Numbered from the stretch's first letter, positions 51,922 to 62,706 are shown. The stretch is 64,000 bases of DNA from Marilutibacter chinensis (GCF_021725675.1 NZ_JAKJPO010000007.1:203474-267473); one strand, 5' to 3'. Made by a program: numbers and translations. Notes: generated by a model from the letters alone, not told the origin.

Positions 51922-53297
51922 CCAATCCGCACCCCGCCACCCCGACGGATATCGACATCCGCGCCGCTGCGGACCGGGTGATAGCGCAGTTGCAACAGGG
52001 GCAGCACGCGGAAGCATTGCGGCTGCTCGAACGCGAGCGGGCAGAGGAGCGATCGGTGGTGCAAGAGGCGCTGGATCGCTATGTGGCGGTTGGGGCACAG
52101 ACCGAACTCGACGAACTTCGTGGCTCCGGCGCGTTGCAGGCCTCACCGGAACTGGCATCCACACTCGAACGCCTGCAGCTAGCCGCGCAACCGCCCCGGA
52201 TGCCGGACTACAACGGCCGAGATGCCGACGCGCCCAACGAATTGGTCGATCTGACCGATGCACAGAAGTACGACATCTACGCCAGCATCGTAGAGACACG
52301 CGGCAACCAAGCCGCCCGCGATGCGCTGCGCGACGAAGAGAGCGTGTTGCTCGGACTTCGGAGGGAAACTTCCACTGTGGCCTCGATGGACGATCTCGGC
52401 CAGCGCGGCACTGGTGTGTACGACGACCATATCGTGGTGTTGCGGAGAGATGCCAGCGGCGAGCGCCACTGGTTCATCGCTGATCGCGCCAGCACAGAAC
52501 CGACTGCGCAGTACGATGAACGCGCAAGACCAGGCCCCGATCGTGAGAACACACCCTACTCGGATGTTGCATGGCGGCGACCGCAAGGCGAGGATGTCAA
52601 TGGAGACGGCACTCGTGACCTAGGCCGGATGGCTGAGGGGACCATAGAGATGCTGCGCACAACGCATCCAGCCAGGGGAAATCCGAGAGACTTTTCCCTG
52701 CGCCCAACACCGGAACAGGTAACGGCTCCTCGCAATGCCGACTTGGTACAACGCGATACCAATGCTGATGGCTGGTTCACCCAGAACGATGTCAATGGCG
52801 TGCAGGCTCTGAACGATTCTTTCAAGGTCCACAGCGGCTCGCGGAACAACACCGACTCTGCCGGCTGCCAGACCATCCACCCCGAGGATTACGATCAATT
52901 CATTGAAGCCGTTCGCGCCAACCCCCAGCAAACCCGTTGGCAATACGTGCTCACCTCGACGGAGGGCGGCATTTTCCACAACGTGGAGCAGGGCCAGGAA
53001 CAGGACCAGCCACAGCGGCCGGGTCCGAATCCGGAAAGAAACAGCCCGGCGGAAGACCGCCAGGGCATGCTCCAACCAGGCCCGTTCAACGATCCGGTCG
53101 CCGACCGCTACTTCGCCGCGGTGATGGCCGGCGACAGCGACCTTGCCGACCGGATCGCGATCGAGTTCGCACGGTCGCCCGAAGGGCAGCAGTTTGCACG
53201 GATGGGAGACGAGTTGCTGGCGCAGCAGCAGGCGCTGGAACAACGGCAGTTGGAGGAGCGACAGAGGGCCCATCAGGCGCCGGCCATGCAGATATGA
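51918..53297 (+). CDS. Large protein of module A: YkuD-like Cys motif, EF-hand-like loops, Gln-rich tail
   Basis: A 459-residue protein without an obvious named family. Residues 160-350 look like a catalytic domain with His305 in SFKVHSG and Cys317 in NTDSAGCQTI, the His/SxGC arrangement of L,D-transpeptidase (YkuD)-type enzymes. Two calcium-binding-like loops are present, DVNGDG (226-231) and DTNADG (280-285). There is no signal peptide. The C-terminal tail (DPVADRYFAAVMAGDSDLAD, then a Gln/Glu-rich end QQALEQRQLEERQRAHQ) matches the tail of the LysM protein at 59.0 kb in pattern. It overlaps the lipoprotein gene by 4 nt and is followed 36 nt later by a one-TM protein. Possibly a secreted cell-wall-acting effector (inference). 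Confidence 0.65.
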   Translation: MTNPHPATPTDIDIRAAADRVIAQLQQGQHAEALRLLERERAEERSVVQEALDRYVAVGAQTELDELRGSGALQASPELASTLERLQLAAQPPRMPDYNGRDADAPNELVDLTDAQKYDIYASIVETRGNQAARDALRDEESVLLGLRRETSTVASMDDLGQRGTGVYDDHIVVLRRDASGERHWFIADRASTEPTAQYDERARPGPDRENTPYSDVAWRRPQGEDVNGDGTRDLGRMAEGTIEMLRTTHPARGNPRDFSLRPTPEQVTAPRNADLVQRDTNADGWFTQNDVNGVQALNDSFKVHSGSRNNTDSAGCQTIHPEDYDQFIEAVRANPQQTRWQYVLTSTEGGIFHNVEQGQEQDQPQRPGPNPERNSPAEDRQGMLQPGPFNDPVADRYFAAVMAGDSDLADRIAIEFARSPEGQQFARMGDELLAQQQALEQRQLEERQRAHQAPAMQI

Positions 53298-53333
53298 CCC
53301 GCGTACGCGTCACAGGAACAAGGGAGTATCACC

Positions 53334-53903
53334 ATGGATAGTGACAATCGGAGAGCAAACCCCACGATGACGCCGGATGCGGTGAAGGCGCTGATGATGT
53401 TGCGCTCGGAGATGACCCAGCGCGAGGCACGCATGAGCGCGTCCTTCAACGAACAGATGCAGTCGCTCCGCGAGGAGGTGGGCCGGTTCCGCAGCGACAT
53501 CGCGGGCATCGTCGGCGGCGCCGGCACACAGATCGCAAAAGAGGCGAAGGATGCAGTTTCCCCCGTCGCCACAGAGTACGGCCGCGCCGTCTCGGCCACC
53601 TCCGCGCATCTGCGGGGAGCCAGCAGGACCGTGTGGCTGTGGTACGGCGCAGCAGGATCGATCCTGCTGCTGGTGCTGCTCGTCGCCTGGGCGGTGCTCG
53701 GCCACTACCGTGGCGAACTTGCTGCCGTCCAGGACGAGTTGCGGCGCTACGAGAACGCCGTTCCCGTCGTCCAGGCCTTCTACGCCTCCGACGCCATCCT
53801 CTGCGATGGTCTCATCTGCGCGAACGCCGATCCCGATGCGAAGCCCCAGGGAGACCGGCGCCAGTATCGCAGGGCGAAACCTCGATCGCAGCCGACCCGC
53901 TAG
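53334..53903 (+). CDS. One-TM coiled-coil protein of module A
   Basis: A 189-residue protein. It has an N-terminal helical/coiled-coil part (residues 12-98), one transmembrane segment (WLWYGAAGSILLLVLLVAW, about 101-123) and a short C-terminal part with ASDAILCDGLICANADPD (151-168). That block, with two Cys and Gly between, is repeated in pattern by the 58.3-kb protein (RADVVLCHDGRLCARLEPDA), which also shares TM position and length. The two are paralogues, each encoded directly after a larger protein. No family was recognised. Confidence 0.78.
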   Translation: MDSDNRRANPTMTPDAVKALMMLRSEMTQREARMSASFNEQMQSLREEVGRFRSDIAGIVGGAGTQIAKEAKDAVSPVATEYGRAVSATSAHLRGASRTVWLWYGAAGSILLLVLLVAWAVLGHYRGELAAVQDELRRYENAVPVVQAFYASDAILCDGLICANADPDAKPQGDRRQYRRAKPRSQPTR

Positions 53904-53965
53904 AGGCTTGCTCGGCTCACCATCGGGATCGGTCAATGGACGACGCGAACCGCTCGCTCCGGCTG

Positions 53966-54817
53966 CTACGCGGCAGCCGGCAGAGAACCCTCCGGAGCGG
54001 TCCACCGCGCCCGCGCCGGCAGCAGCGCCAGCGTTTCCCCGCGATGCGACAGCAGACGCAGGGTTCCGTCCGGATCCTCGGCGAGCGCGGTCAGGCTCTC
54101 GACCCAGTCGCCATCGTTGGCATAGATGAGGCCATCGCGCTCGAACAGCGCGGCACGGTGTATGTGGCCACAGACGATGCCGTCCAGGCCACGGCGATCG
54201 GCGTCGTCGAGCCCGGCCTGGACGAAGCGGCCGATATAGCGCTCGGCCGCTCCGCTCTGCCGCTTGAGGAACTCGGACAACGACCAGTAGCGCATCCCGA
54301 GCGCACGGCGTATGTGATTGAACAGCTGATTGCCGCTGAGTATCCGGTAGTAGAGCCAGTCGCCGAACTTCTCCTGCAGGCTTCCGAAATGCGTCGCCGC
54401 ATCGTAGTCGTCGCCGTGGGTGACCAGCAGACGGCGGCCGTCTGCAGTGGCATGGATGGTGCGGCGGCGCACCTGCATGCGCGGCAGCGCCAGCCCGCAG
54501 AAGCGGCGGATCGGGCGATCGTGGTTGCCGGGCACGTAGATCAGTTCGGTGCCGGCGCGGCGCAGTGCGTGCAGCGCTTCGACCACCCGGTTGTGCGCAT
54601 TGCCCCAGCGCGCGCGGCGCTGCGCCATCCACCACAGGTCGACGATGTCGCCGACCAAGTACAGGCGATCGCAGCGCTGCGCCTGCAGGAAGTCCGCCAG
54701 CTCCGAGGCATGGCAGTGCTTCGAACCAAGATGGACGTCGGAGATGAAGACGGCGCGTCGCCTCGGGGGCAACTGCGTCACGGTGGTCGTCGTCGAAACA
54801 GTTGCCGGAGTGCTCAT
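53966..54817 (-). CDS. LpxH-like metallophosphoesterase (UDP-diacylglucosamine diphosphatase family)
   Basis: A 283-residue calcineurin-like phosphoesterase. The metal motifs are in order: AVFISDVHLGSKHCHASELA (D-x-H), YLVGDIVDLWW (GD), YVPGNHDRPIRRF (GNHD), LLVTHGDDYD and IVCGHIHRAAL (GHxH). WYYR-like LYYRILSGNQLFNHIRRALG between them is typical of the LpxH/YbbF-like group. True LpxH cleaves UDP-diacylglucosamine in lipid A synthesis; this shorter-tailed relative may act on another phospholipid. Its start codon overlaps the stop of the OlsF-like gene by 4 nt (ATGA), so both are made together. Confidence 0.87.
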   Translation of the reverse strand: MSTPATVSTTTTVTQLPPRRRAVFISDVHLGSKHCHASELADFLQAQRCDRLYLVGDIVDLWWMAQRRARWGNAHNRVVEALHALRRAGTELIYVPGNHDRPIRRFCGLALPRMQVRRRTIHATADGRRLLVTHGDDYDAATHFGSLQEKFGDWLYYRILSGNQLFNHIRRALGMRYWSLSEFLKRQSGAAERYIGRFVQAGLDDADRRGLDGIVCGHIHRAALFERDGLIYANDGDWVESLTALAEDPDGTLRLLSHRGETLALLPARARWTAPEGSLPAAA

Positions 54818-56595
54818 GCGCAGGCTCCCTCGTCTTGCGGATGATCCGTTGCCGGAGTTCGTGCTTCGCCGGAACCGTGGGTTCCGAGGTATCGCGCCCG
54901 TTTCTTCGGCCGCAGCATCTGCAGGTCGACCTCGATCAGGCCGTCGACCGAATCGCTGAAGTCCGGGTCCACGCCGAACGCCAGGAAGCGCGCGCCGCCC
55001 GGCTCGCACAGATCGGTGTACTGTTTGTAGAGCATCGGCAGCGCCGCGCCGAGCGCCTCGAGGTTGTCGCGCAGCACCCGGAACGCGGTCGCTGCATCGA
55101 GCGCCGGATCGAAGTCGGGCGGCGCGGCGCGGTAGGCGAACGGGCGGTTCGACACGGCCTGGCCGGTCTCGCCTCCGTGGCAGCGGGTGCCGTAGTAGTG
55201 CGCGTAGTAGGCGACGATCTGCTCGCGCGCCTCGACCGGCAGCGCGGCACTGATCGAAACCGGACCATACAGGTAGCGTACGCCGGGATGGTGGGCGAGA
55301 TAGGCGCCGATTCCCTGCCACAGATAGTCGATGCTGCGGCTGCCCCAGTACTCGGGCGTCACGAAGCTGCGCCCCAGCTCCATCCCCTCGAGCAGCCGCG
55401 GCACGGTCTCGTCGGCATACCTGAACAGCGAAGCGGTGTAGAGGCCGGCCAGCCCCCGCACCGGCAGCACGTCGGCACCGCGCGCGATCCGGTAGGCGCC
55501 GGCGATCCTCTTCGCCGTCGCATCCCACAGCACGATGTGCTCGTACCAGCCGTCGTATTCGTCGACATCGAGGCGACGACCGGTTCCCTCGCCGACGGCG
55601 CGGAACGTCAGCTCGCGCAGACGGCCGATCTCCCGCAGAAGCGGTGCGCCGGTCGCGAGCCGGCCGACGCGGATCTCCTTGCCGTCGCCGGTCAGGCCGA
55701 GCAGGCGTAGCGCGGCCACACCGGCCGCGACATTCGCCGGAGCCACGGGACGGATCAGCGGCACCGCACCATCCGCAGGCAATGCGCTGGCCGATTCGCG
55801 CCGGGTACCGATCGCGTGCAGCTCGCGCCGTACCTGTCGCAGCAGCACCTGCGGATCGACATCGTCCGGCAGGTGGAGCGGGCGGCCGACGCGCAGCACC
55901 ACCCGTCGCGCGCGGCGGGCGAACATCTCGCGCGCCAGCAGCGCGGTGCCGACCGGTTTGAACAAGGCCGACGCACCATAGAAGAATGCCGAGTTGCGCG
56001 CCTCGACCCGGATCGGCAAAACCGACGCGCCGCTCGCCCGCGCGAAGCGCAGGAAGCCGCGCCGCCAGCGTCCGTCGGTCACGCCGCGCAGCCCAAGCCG
56101 CGCGACCTCACCGGCCGGGAACACGATCACGCACTGCTCGGCTTCCAGCGCGGCATCGATCGCATGCAGGCTCTCCGCACTCGGCCGTCCACCGAGGATA
56201 CGCACCGGCAACAGCAGTTCTCCGAGGCCGTCGATCACCGACAACAGGTCGTTGGCGACGATCCGCACGTCCTTGCGCACGCTGCCGACCAGGTCGAGCA
56301 GCGCCAGCGCGTCGAGGGCGCCGGACGGATGGTTGGCCACGACCAGCAGCCGGCCGCTGGCCGGTATGCGCGCGCGCTCGTCCGGATCCGCGTCGTAGCG
56401 CGTGCCCAGGTAGTCCAGGGCTGCGGACACGAAGCCGAAACCCTGCAGGTGGGCGTTGGCTTCGAGGAACCGGTCGACCTCGTCCAGCCGCGACCAGCGA
56501 CCGAGGGTGCGCAGCAGGGGACGGGAGAGTCGGGCACGACGCCCGTTGAACCAGTGCGGGAAACGTTGTTGCAGGCGCTGTTCGATCTTGCCCAT
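54814..56595 (-). CDS. Two-domain acyltransferase, OlsF-like (PlsC domain + GNAT/OlsB-like domain)
   Basis: A 593-residue protein. The N-terminal about 260 residues are a glycerolipid-type acyltransferase, with VVANHPSGALDALALLDLVG (catalytic His, with HX5D spacing) and CVIVFPAGEVARLGLRG. The second half is a GNAT/OlsB-like N-acyltransferase, with RRLDVDEYDGWYEHIVLWDA, RIAGAYRIARG, ELGRSFVTPEYWGSRSIDYL and YLYGPVSISAALP. The same domain order is known in OlsF, which makes ornithine lipids by itself. So this may acylate an amino acid and then a lyso-amino-acid lipid. The start at 56595 gives MGKIEQRL. The next gene, an LpxH-like phosphoesterase, is translationally coupled. Confidence 0.87.
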   Translation of the reverse strand: MGKIEQRLQQRFPHWFNGRRARLSRPLLRTLGRWSRLDEVDRFLEANAHLQGFGFVSAALDYLGTRYDADPDERARIPASGRLLVVANHPSGALDALALLDLVGSVRKDVRIVANDLLSVIDGLGELLLPVRILGGRPSAESLHAIDAALEAEQCVIVFPAGEVARLGLRGVTDGRWRRGFLRFARASGASVLPIRVEARNSAFFYGASALFKPVGTALLAREMFARRARRVVLRVGRPLHLPDDVDPQVLLRQVRRELHAIGTRRESASALPADGAVPLIRPVAPANVAAGVAALRLLGLTGDGKEIRVGRLATGAPLLREIGRLRELTFRAVGEGTGRRLDVDEYDGWYEHIVLWDATAKRIAGAYRIARGADVLPVRGLAGLYTASLFRYADETVPRLLEGMELGRSFVTPEYWGSRSIDYLWQGIGAYLAHHPGVRYLYGPVSISAALPVEAREQIVAYYAHYYGTRCHGGETGQAVSNRPFAYRAAPPDFDPALDAATAFRVLRDNLEALGAALPMLYKQYTDLCEPGGARFLAFGVDPDFSDSVDGLIEVDLQMLRPKKRARYLGTHGSGEARTPATDHPQDEGACA

Positions 56596-56893
56596 GCGTC
56601 GGCGCGTTGGCGGCGGCAGCCCGTGACTGTCGGCGCGCAGATTGCAGCCGCGCCGCGACAGCCACATGTCGACGGGAAGACAGTGCCGTGACAGCGGGGG
56701 CCGGACGCAGGGCGGCAGCCACACCGCGCCCGCCGGTCGCCCGTTCCCGCCTTCCCGCCGAGGATCCTCGCCGCCCTTAACCCCCGGCAACTTCCCGAAA
56801 GGGCACAATGCACCCCGGCCGGCTCTTCTGTATGATGCGCGGCCATCGTTTCATCCGAATCGAAGGATGGATACCCTTTTCTTGGAGCCATCG

Positions 56894-58117
56894 ATGTCCA
56901 GCTACCTGTTCACCTCCGAATCCGTGTCCGAGGGCCATCCGGACAAGATCGCCGACCAGATCTCCGATGCCGTCCTCGACGCGATCCTGGCGCAGGACAA
57001 GCGCGCGCGCGTCGCCTGCGAGACGCTGGTGAAGACCGGTGCGGCGATCGTCGCCGGCGAGGTCACCACCACCGCGTGGGTGGACATCGAGGACCTGACC
57101 CGCCGGGTCATCAACAAGATCGGCTACGACAACTCCAGCGTCGGCTTCGACGGCCACACCTGCGCGATCATCAACATGCTCGGCAAGCAGTCGCCGGACA
57201 TCGCCGCGGGCGTCGACGGCACCCGCAAGAAGGCCAAGAAGCCGGAAGAACAGGGCGCCGGCGACCAGGGCCTGATGTTCGGCTACGCCTGCAACGAGGC
57301 GCCGGAGTTCATGCCTGCGCCCATCTACTACAGCCACCGGCTGGTCGAGCAGCAGGCGAAGGTGCGCAAGAACGGCAAGCTGCCGTGGCTGCGCCCGGAT
57401 GCCAAGAGCCAGGTCACCCTGCGCTACGACAACAACGAGATCGTCGGCCTCGACGCGGTGGTGCTGTCGACCCAGCACGACCCGGGCGTCAAGCAGAAGG
57501 ACCTGGTCGAGGCGGTGCGCGAGCACATCCTCAAGCCGGTGCTGCCGAAGAAGTGGTTCGAGTCGCTGCCGAAGAACAAGGTGCACATCAACCCGACCGG
57601 CATCTTCGTGATCGGCGGTCCGGTCGGCGACTGCGGCCTGACCGGTCGCAAGATCATCGTCGACACCTACGGCGGCATGGCCCGCCACGGCGGCGGCGCG
57701 TTCTCCGGCAAGGATCCGTCCAAGGTCGATCGTTCCGCCGCCTATGCCGCGCGCTACGTCGCCAAGAACGTCGTCGCCGCCGGTCTGGCCGACAAGTGCG
57801 AAGTGCAGGTCAGCTACGCGATCGGCGTCGCCGAGCCGACCTCGATCTCGGTCACCACCTTCGGCACCGGCCACATCAGCGACGACAAGATCGAGAAGCT
57901 GATCCGCAAGCACTTCGACCTGCGCCCGTACGGCATCGTCAAGATGCTCGACCTGATCCACCCGATCTACCAGCAGACCGCGGCCTATGGCCACTTCGGC
58001 CGCAAGCCCAGGGAAGTCAGCTACCTCGACAGCGCCGGCAACAAGCACACCGCGACCGCGTTCTCGTGGGAGAAGACCGACAAGGCCGAAGAGCTGCGCA
58101 AGGCCGCCAAACTGTAA
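56894..58117 (+). CDS. metK: S-adenosylmethionine synthetase
   Basis: A 407-residue protein that makes SAM from methionine and ATP. Family motifs: [33 protein letters not shown], the phosphate loop [20 protein letters not shown] and late [15 protein letters not shown]. Start chosen at 56894 (TTGGAG 7 nt upstream, [10 protein letters not shown]). A short CATCC-gaatcgaa-GGATG hairpin and a TATGAT -10-like element lie in the leader, but no known SAM riboswitch class was recognised. ahcY with its SAH riboswitch lies 3 kb downstream on the same strand. Confidence 0.97.
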   Translation: MSSYLFTSESVSEGHPDKIADQISDAVLDAILAQDKRARVACETLVKTGAAIVAGEVTTTAWVDIEDLTRRVINKIGYDNSSVGFDGHTCAIINMLGKQSPDIAAGVDGTRKKAKKPEEQGAGDQGLMFGYACNEAPEFMPAPIYYSHRLVEQQAKVRKNGKLPWLRPDAKSQVTLRYDNNEIVGLDAVVLSTQHDPGVKQKDLVEAVREHILKPVLPKKWFESLPKNKVHINPTGIFVIGGPVGDCGLTGRKIIVDTYGGMARHGGGAFSGKDPSKVDRSAAYAARYVAKNVVAAGLADKCEVQVSYAIGVAEPTSISVTTFGTGHISDDKIEKLIRKHFDLRPYGIVKMLDLIHPIYQQTAAYGHFGRKPREVSYLDSAGNKHTATAFSWEKTDKAEELRKAAKL

Positions 58118-58139
58118 TCCGGCGCCTGCCGCATCCCTT

Positions 58140-58169
58140 ACGACGGGCCGCCTTCGAGCGGCCCGTCGT
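58140..58169 (+). terminator. Hairpin after metK, U-poor terminator
   Basis: ACGACGGGCCGC and GCGGCCCGTCGT form a perfect 12-bp stem with a 6-nt CTTCGA loop, 22 nt after the stop. It lacks a U-tract, so termination may depend on Rho or be incomplete. Confidence 0.6.
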
Positions 58170-58341
58170 CGTTCCGGGCCGGCCGGGATCCCGGAGCCCG
58201 GCATCGGCTGGACCTGTCACGACGCCGCGCCGGTACGGCCTGGCGCCCCGGCCACGATCCTCCATACCGGCGACCAGGCCCGGCTGCAGCGCGCGGCCCG
58301 GCCGGCTTGCCGTGGCGTCGCCAACGGCTCCCGGACTCCCG

Positions 58342-58908
58342 TCAGCGACGGGGCGCGACCAGGCGGTACTCGCCGTCTCCGCCCGCGGCGTCCGGCTCCA
58401 GGCGCGCGCACAGCCGGCCATCGTGGCAGAGAACGACGTCAGCCCGGTTGTACGCGCGCAACAGCTCGATCTCGACCTGGTTGCGCGATGCCTCGCGCTG
58501 CATGTACCACAGCCCACCGGCGCCGACGGCGAGCGCCAGCAACAGAATCAGCCCCACCGCGGTGGCGACCATCAACAGGCGCTTCTCCAGCGTCGCCGCG
58601 TGCCTGGCCAGCTGCGCGAAGCCCTGCCCCGCCGCCTCGACCTGCTGGCGGCTGTCGCCGGCCGCACGCTGGAGCTCGCCGAGCGAACTGCCGATCCCGC
58701 CCCGGACCGCCTGTGCGACCTCGCCGGACACGCGGCCGAGCGCTTCGTCGGCAGCCTTGCGGATCTGCTGCGGCGCCTCTTCGACCACGTGCTGCAGGCG
58801 AGCGGCGTTGTCGCGATTGGCACGTCCGGCCTCCTCGCTCTGGCGCTTGAACACGTCCAGCAGCTCGGCGGCACGGACCACGGTTTCCTTCAGGTTCTCA
58901 GCATTCAC
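58342..58908 (-). CDS. One-TM coiled-coil protein of module B
   Basis: A 188-residue protein. Residues 10-110 are a long amphipathic coiled coil (NLKETVVRAAELLDVFKRQS to FAQLARHAATLEKR). One transmembrane segment follows (LLMVATAVGLILLLALAVGAG, about 111-131), then a short C-terminal part with RADVVLCHDGRLCARLEPDA. That block matches ASDAILCDGLICANADPD in the 53.3-kb protein, with TM and total length nearly equal (188 vs 189). The gene lies 106 nt after the LysM protein gene on the same strand. No known family was recognised. Confidence 0.78.
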   Translation of the reverse strand: MNAENLKETVVRAAELLDVFKRQSEEAGRANRDNAARLQHVVEEAPQQIRKAADEALGRVSGEVAQAVRGGIGSSLGELQRAAGDSRQQVEAAGQGFAQLARHAATLEKRLLMVATAVGLILLLALAVGAGGLWYMQREASRNQVEIELLRAYNRADVVLCHDGRLCARLEPDAAGGDGEYRLVAPRR

Positions 58909-59014
58909 ACATCATTCTCCGTGCCGGCGAGGGTGGGTTGGAGCGCGACGCACCCGAAACCGCGCGGACGATCGATCCGCACCGTCCGCGCGGCGACCGA
59001 CGCGTCCCTCGACC

Positions 59015-60931
59015 TCACCGCGCCATCGCTTCCTGCCTGCCCTGTTCCTGCTCGGCAGCCTGTCGTAGTTGTGCGTCCACCTGCAGCTCGGCTTCTTCAC
59101 GCAATCCCCGGGCATGGTCGGACGCACCGACATCGCGGATCGCGATGTCGAGCGCCGGTTCTCCGCGATCCAGGGCCGCGGAGAGGTGATCGAACATCCG
59201 CGCGGTGTCCGCGTCGCGGGGCAAAGTACCCAGTTCGGGTGCCGGCATGGGCCGCTGCCACTGCGTCCCGCTCAGGACCTCGCCCTGCTCCGAACGCACG
59301 GTCGCGTCGATGCGGTCGAACCCGTCACGGGACGGGTCTCCCATCGAGTAGCGGTACAGGTTCTCCGAGAACGCATACGGTTCGCTACCGATGCGCCGCG
59401 CCATCGCGATCGCGAACTCCATGTTTTCGACCGGCTGCCCGGACGCTTCGCGCTGCTCGATCCAGCTGCGGTCCTGTTCCGACGTCGCCTGCACCTGCGC
59501 CATCAACGCACGCATCTGCGTCTCGTTGAATTCGATGACGACCTTGTCGCCCGGCTGGACCGGTCCGTTGCTGGCGCCTGGATCGCCGGCGATCGCGACG
59601 TTCAGCATCCCGGACATCGCCCGCTCCTCGGCCGCCTCGTCGCGGCCGAGGAAGCTCTCCACCCAGCCGGCCTCGGGGCGGTCGGTGTCGACGGTGAAAC
59701 GATAGGCGCGCATCCCGGCCAGTTCGTTGCCGTCGGCATCGAAGCGCTGCACCACCTGCAGCGGCACGTTGCCCGAATACTGCAGGTCGGACGTGCGGGC
59801 ATAGGAGCCGTCGGGGTAGGTGGTGGTGACGAACTGCCCGGTGTTCGCCGGGCCGGCCAGGTCGGCCTGCAGGCGCAGCTCTTCCGGTCCCAGCCCCAGC
59901 TTCATCCGGGTCTGCGAGTTGAAGTCGGTGCGCTGGATCGTCGCGACCTCGCTGACGCCGGGCGTCTGGTGCGCGACCTCGCCGGAACCGACGAAGTGCG
60001 CGAATGCCGCCTGGCCATCGGGCGAGGACAGGTCGAAGCGTGCGGTCTGCAGCGTCGAGGTGCCGAGCGCATCCTGGCGGCCGAGCATCGCCGTCGCGAC
60101 ATCGGTCTTCACGCCGACCGCGTTGAACGCTTCCACCGCCTCGTTCGGCCCCATCACCACCCGCACCGAATCGCCGTCGCGGGTGATCGAGTAGCTGACG
60201 CCCTCGGCCTCCCTGAGCTGGCTGCTGATCGCGATCTGCCTGAACGACGCCTCAAGCGCGGTACCGGCGAAGTCCTGCCGGTTCAGCGTGACGGTCGCCC
60301 CGTCGGGAATCGTCGTCGGATCGAACGGGTCGATGCGCGCGGCCGCGGACGGATCGCGGTCCTCGCCGGGCAGGGTCACCTCGTACTTCACCCGGCTGCC
60401 GGCACTGAGCACGCTCTCGGCGGAGACCTGTCCGGCATCCGCAGCATGCTTGACCGATGCGGCGACGACCTCCTGCGACAGGCTCACCACCGTATTGCCG
60501 TCGACGTTGCGCACGCCGCTCTCGAGGCTGCCGCCGGCGCCCGCCTCGATCCGCACGCCACCCAGCTGCGGCAGCGGCACCGAACCCTGCACCGAGCCCT
60601 TCACGCTGCCGTCGCCCGGATTCCACTCCAGCCCGCGCTCGACGCCGTCGACCTGGCTGGACACGCCGAAAGTACTGCCGGAGGCGCCGGCGGCGGGATT
60701 GAAACCCTGCTCGCGGGCGCCGGCGGTCACGCTCATCGGCGCCGGCGGAATCACCAGTTCCTGCCCCGCCGTCAGCCGCCGCACCGAGAGCTCGTGCTCC
60801 GGGTTCGCGGCATTCAGCATCTGGATGGTGACGCCGTAGCGCTCGGCGATGTCGGCCAGCGCATCGTCCTCGCGGACGGTGTAGGTCTGGGCCTGGTTCG
60901 CCCGGTCGAGCGCGTCGTTGCTTCGCTCCAT
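59015..60931 (-). CDS. LysM-domain large protein of module B
   Basis: A 638-residue protein without a signal peptide. A LysM domain at residues 16-62 (TYTVREDDALADIAERYGVT, RRLTAGQELVIPPAP) suggests peptidoglycan or glycan binding. The middle (65-500) has no recognised family; it is beta-rich in look with GVRIEAGAGGSLESGV, RIDPFDPTTIPDGATVTLNR and similar stretches. Residues 530-570 hold YAFSENLYRYSMGDPSRDGF followed by DRIDATV. The C-terminal tail (DADTARMFDHLSAALDRGEP ... QLRQAAEQEQGRQEAMAR) matches the tail of the 51.9-kb protein in pattern. ATG at 60931 was chosen over 60946 because AGGGG lies 8 nt upstream. A one-TM protein follows. Confidence 0.7.
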   Translation of the reverse strand: MERSNDALDRANQAQTYTVREDDALADIAERYGVTIQMLNAANPEHELSVRRLTAGQELVIPPAPMSVTAGAREQGFNPAAGASGSTFGVSSQVDGVERGLEWNPGDGSVKGSVQGSVPLPQLGGVRIEAGAGGSLESGVRNVDGNTVVSLSQEVVAASVKHAADAGQVSAESVLSAGSRVKYEVTLPGEDRDPSAAARIDPFDPTTIPDGATVTLNRQDFAGTALEASFRQIAISSQLREAEGVSYSITRDGDSVRVVMGPNEAVEAFNAVGVKTDVATAMLGRQDALGTSTLQTARFDLSSPDGQAAFAHFVGSGEVAHQTPGVSEVATIQRTDFNSQTRMKLGLGPEELRLQADLAGPANTGQFVTTTYPDGSYARTSDLQYSGNVPLQVVQRFDADGNELAGMRAYRFTVDTDRPEAGWVESFLGRDEAAEERAMSGMLNVAIAGDPGASNGPVQPGDKVVIEFNETQMRALMAQVQATSEQDRSWIEQREASGQPVENMEFAIAMARRIGSEPYAFSENLYRYSMGDPSRDGFDRIDATVRSEQGEVLSGTQWQRPMPAPELGTLPRDADTARMFDHLSAALDRGEPALDIAIRDVGASDHARGLREEAELQVDAQLRQAAEQEQGRQEAMAR

Positions 60932-61103
60932 GAAAATCCCCTTCATTCCCTAGTGGTGTGATCGCGCGGTGTCCTGCGGTGAACCGCCGGAGCACGGTTG
61001 CGATTCGGGATTGTAGCAATCACCGGCCTCGCGCACGCCAGCGATCGACGATCGGCGGTCGCCGTCGTGCGACGCGAAAGGCGCTAGAATTGCCGTTCGC
61101 CCC

Positions 61104-61200
61104 CGCCGAGGGGCGCTGCGACCGATTCCCGCATGCGCATTGCCGCGCCACGCGGGGACGGCCAGGCTCGGCGAGGTGGCCCATGCAACAACGGCGCCCG
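61104..61200 (+). promoter_or_regulatory. SAH riboswitch upstream of ahcY
   Basis: The conserved core of the S-adenosylhomocysteine riboswitch is present in order: GAGGGGCGCTGCGACC (61109-61122), GGCCAGGCTCGGCG (61160-61173) and AACAACGGCGCCCGG (61187-61201), including the pairing of GGGCGC with GCGCCC. A TAGAAT -10 element lies at 61085-61090. SAH binding turns on ahcY, whose product removes SAH. Confidence 0.92.
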
Positions 61201-61263
61201 GTCTGCGAACCCACGTCCCGTGCCGCTTTCCCGGCCCGCGGACACACAGAACCGGAGTCAGAT

Positions 61264-62706
<1,443 letters not shown>

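Noticed and set aside
56810..56893. A SAM riboswitch in front of metK
   Set aside because: The short leader has a small hairpin but none of the conserved cores of the known SAM riboswitch classes.
51918..60931. Prophage lysis genes
   Set aside because: No phage structural, replication or integrase genes are near, and the LysM and YkuD-like proteins lack a holin or typical endolysin layout.
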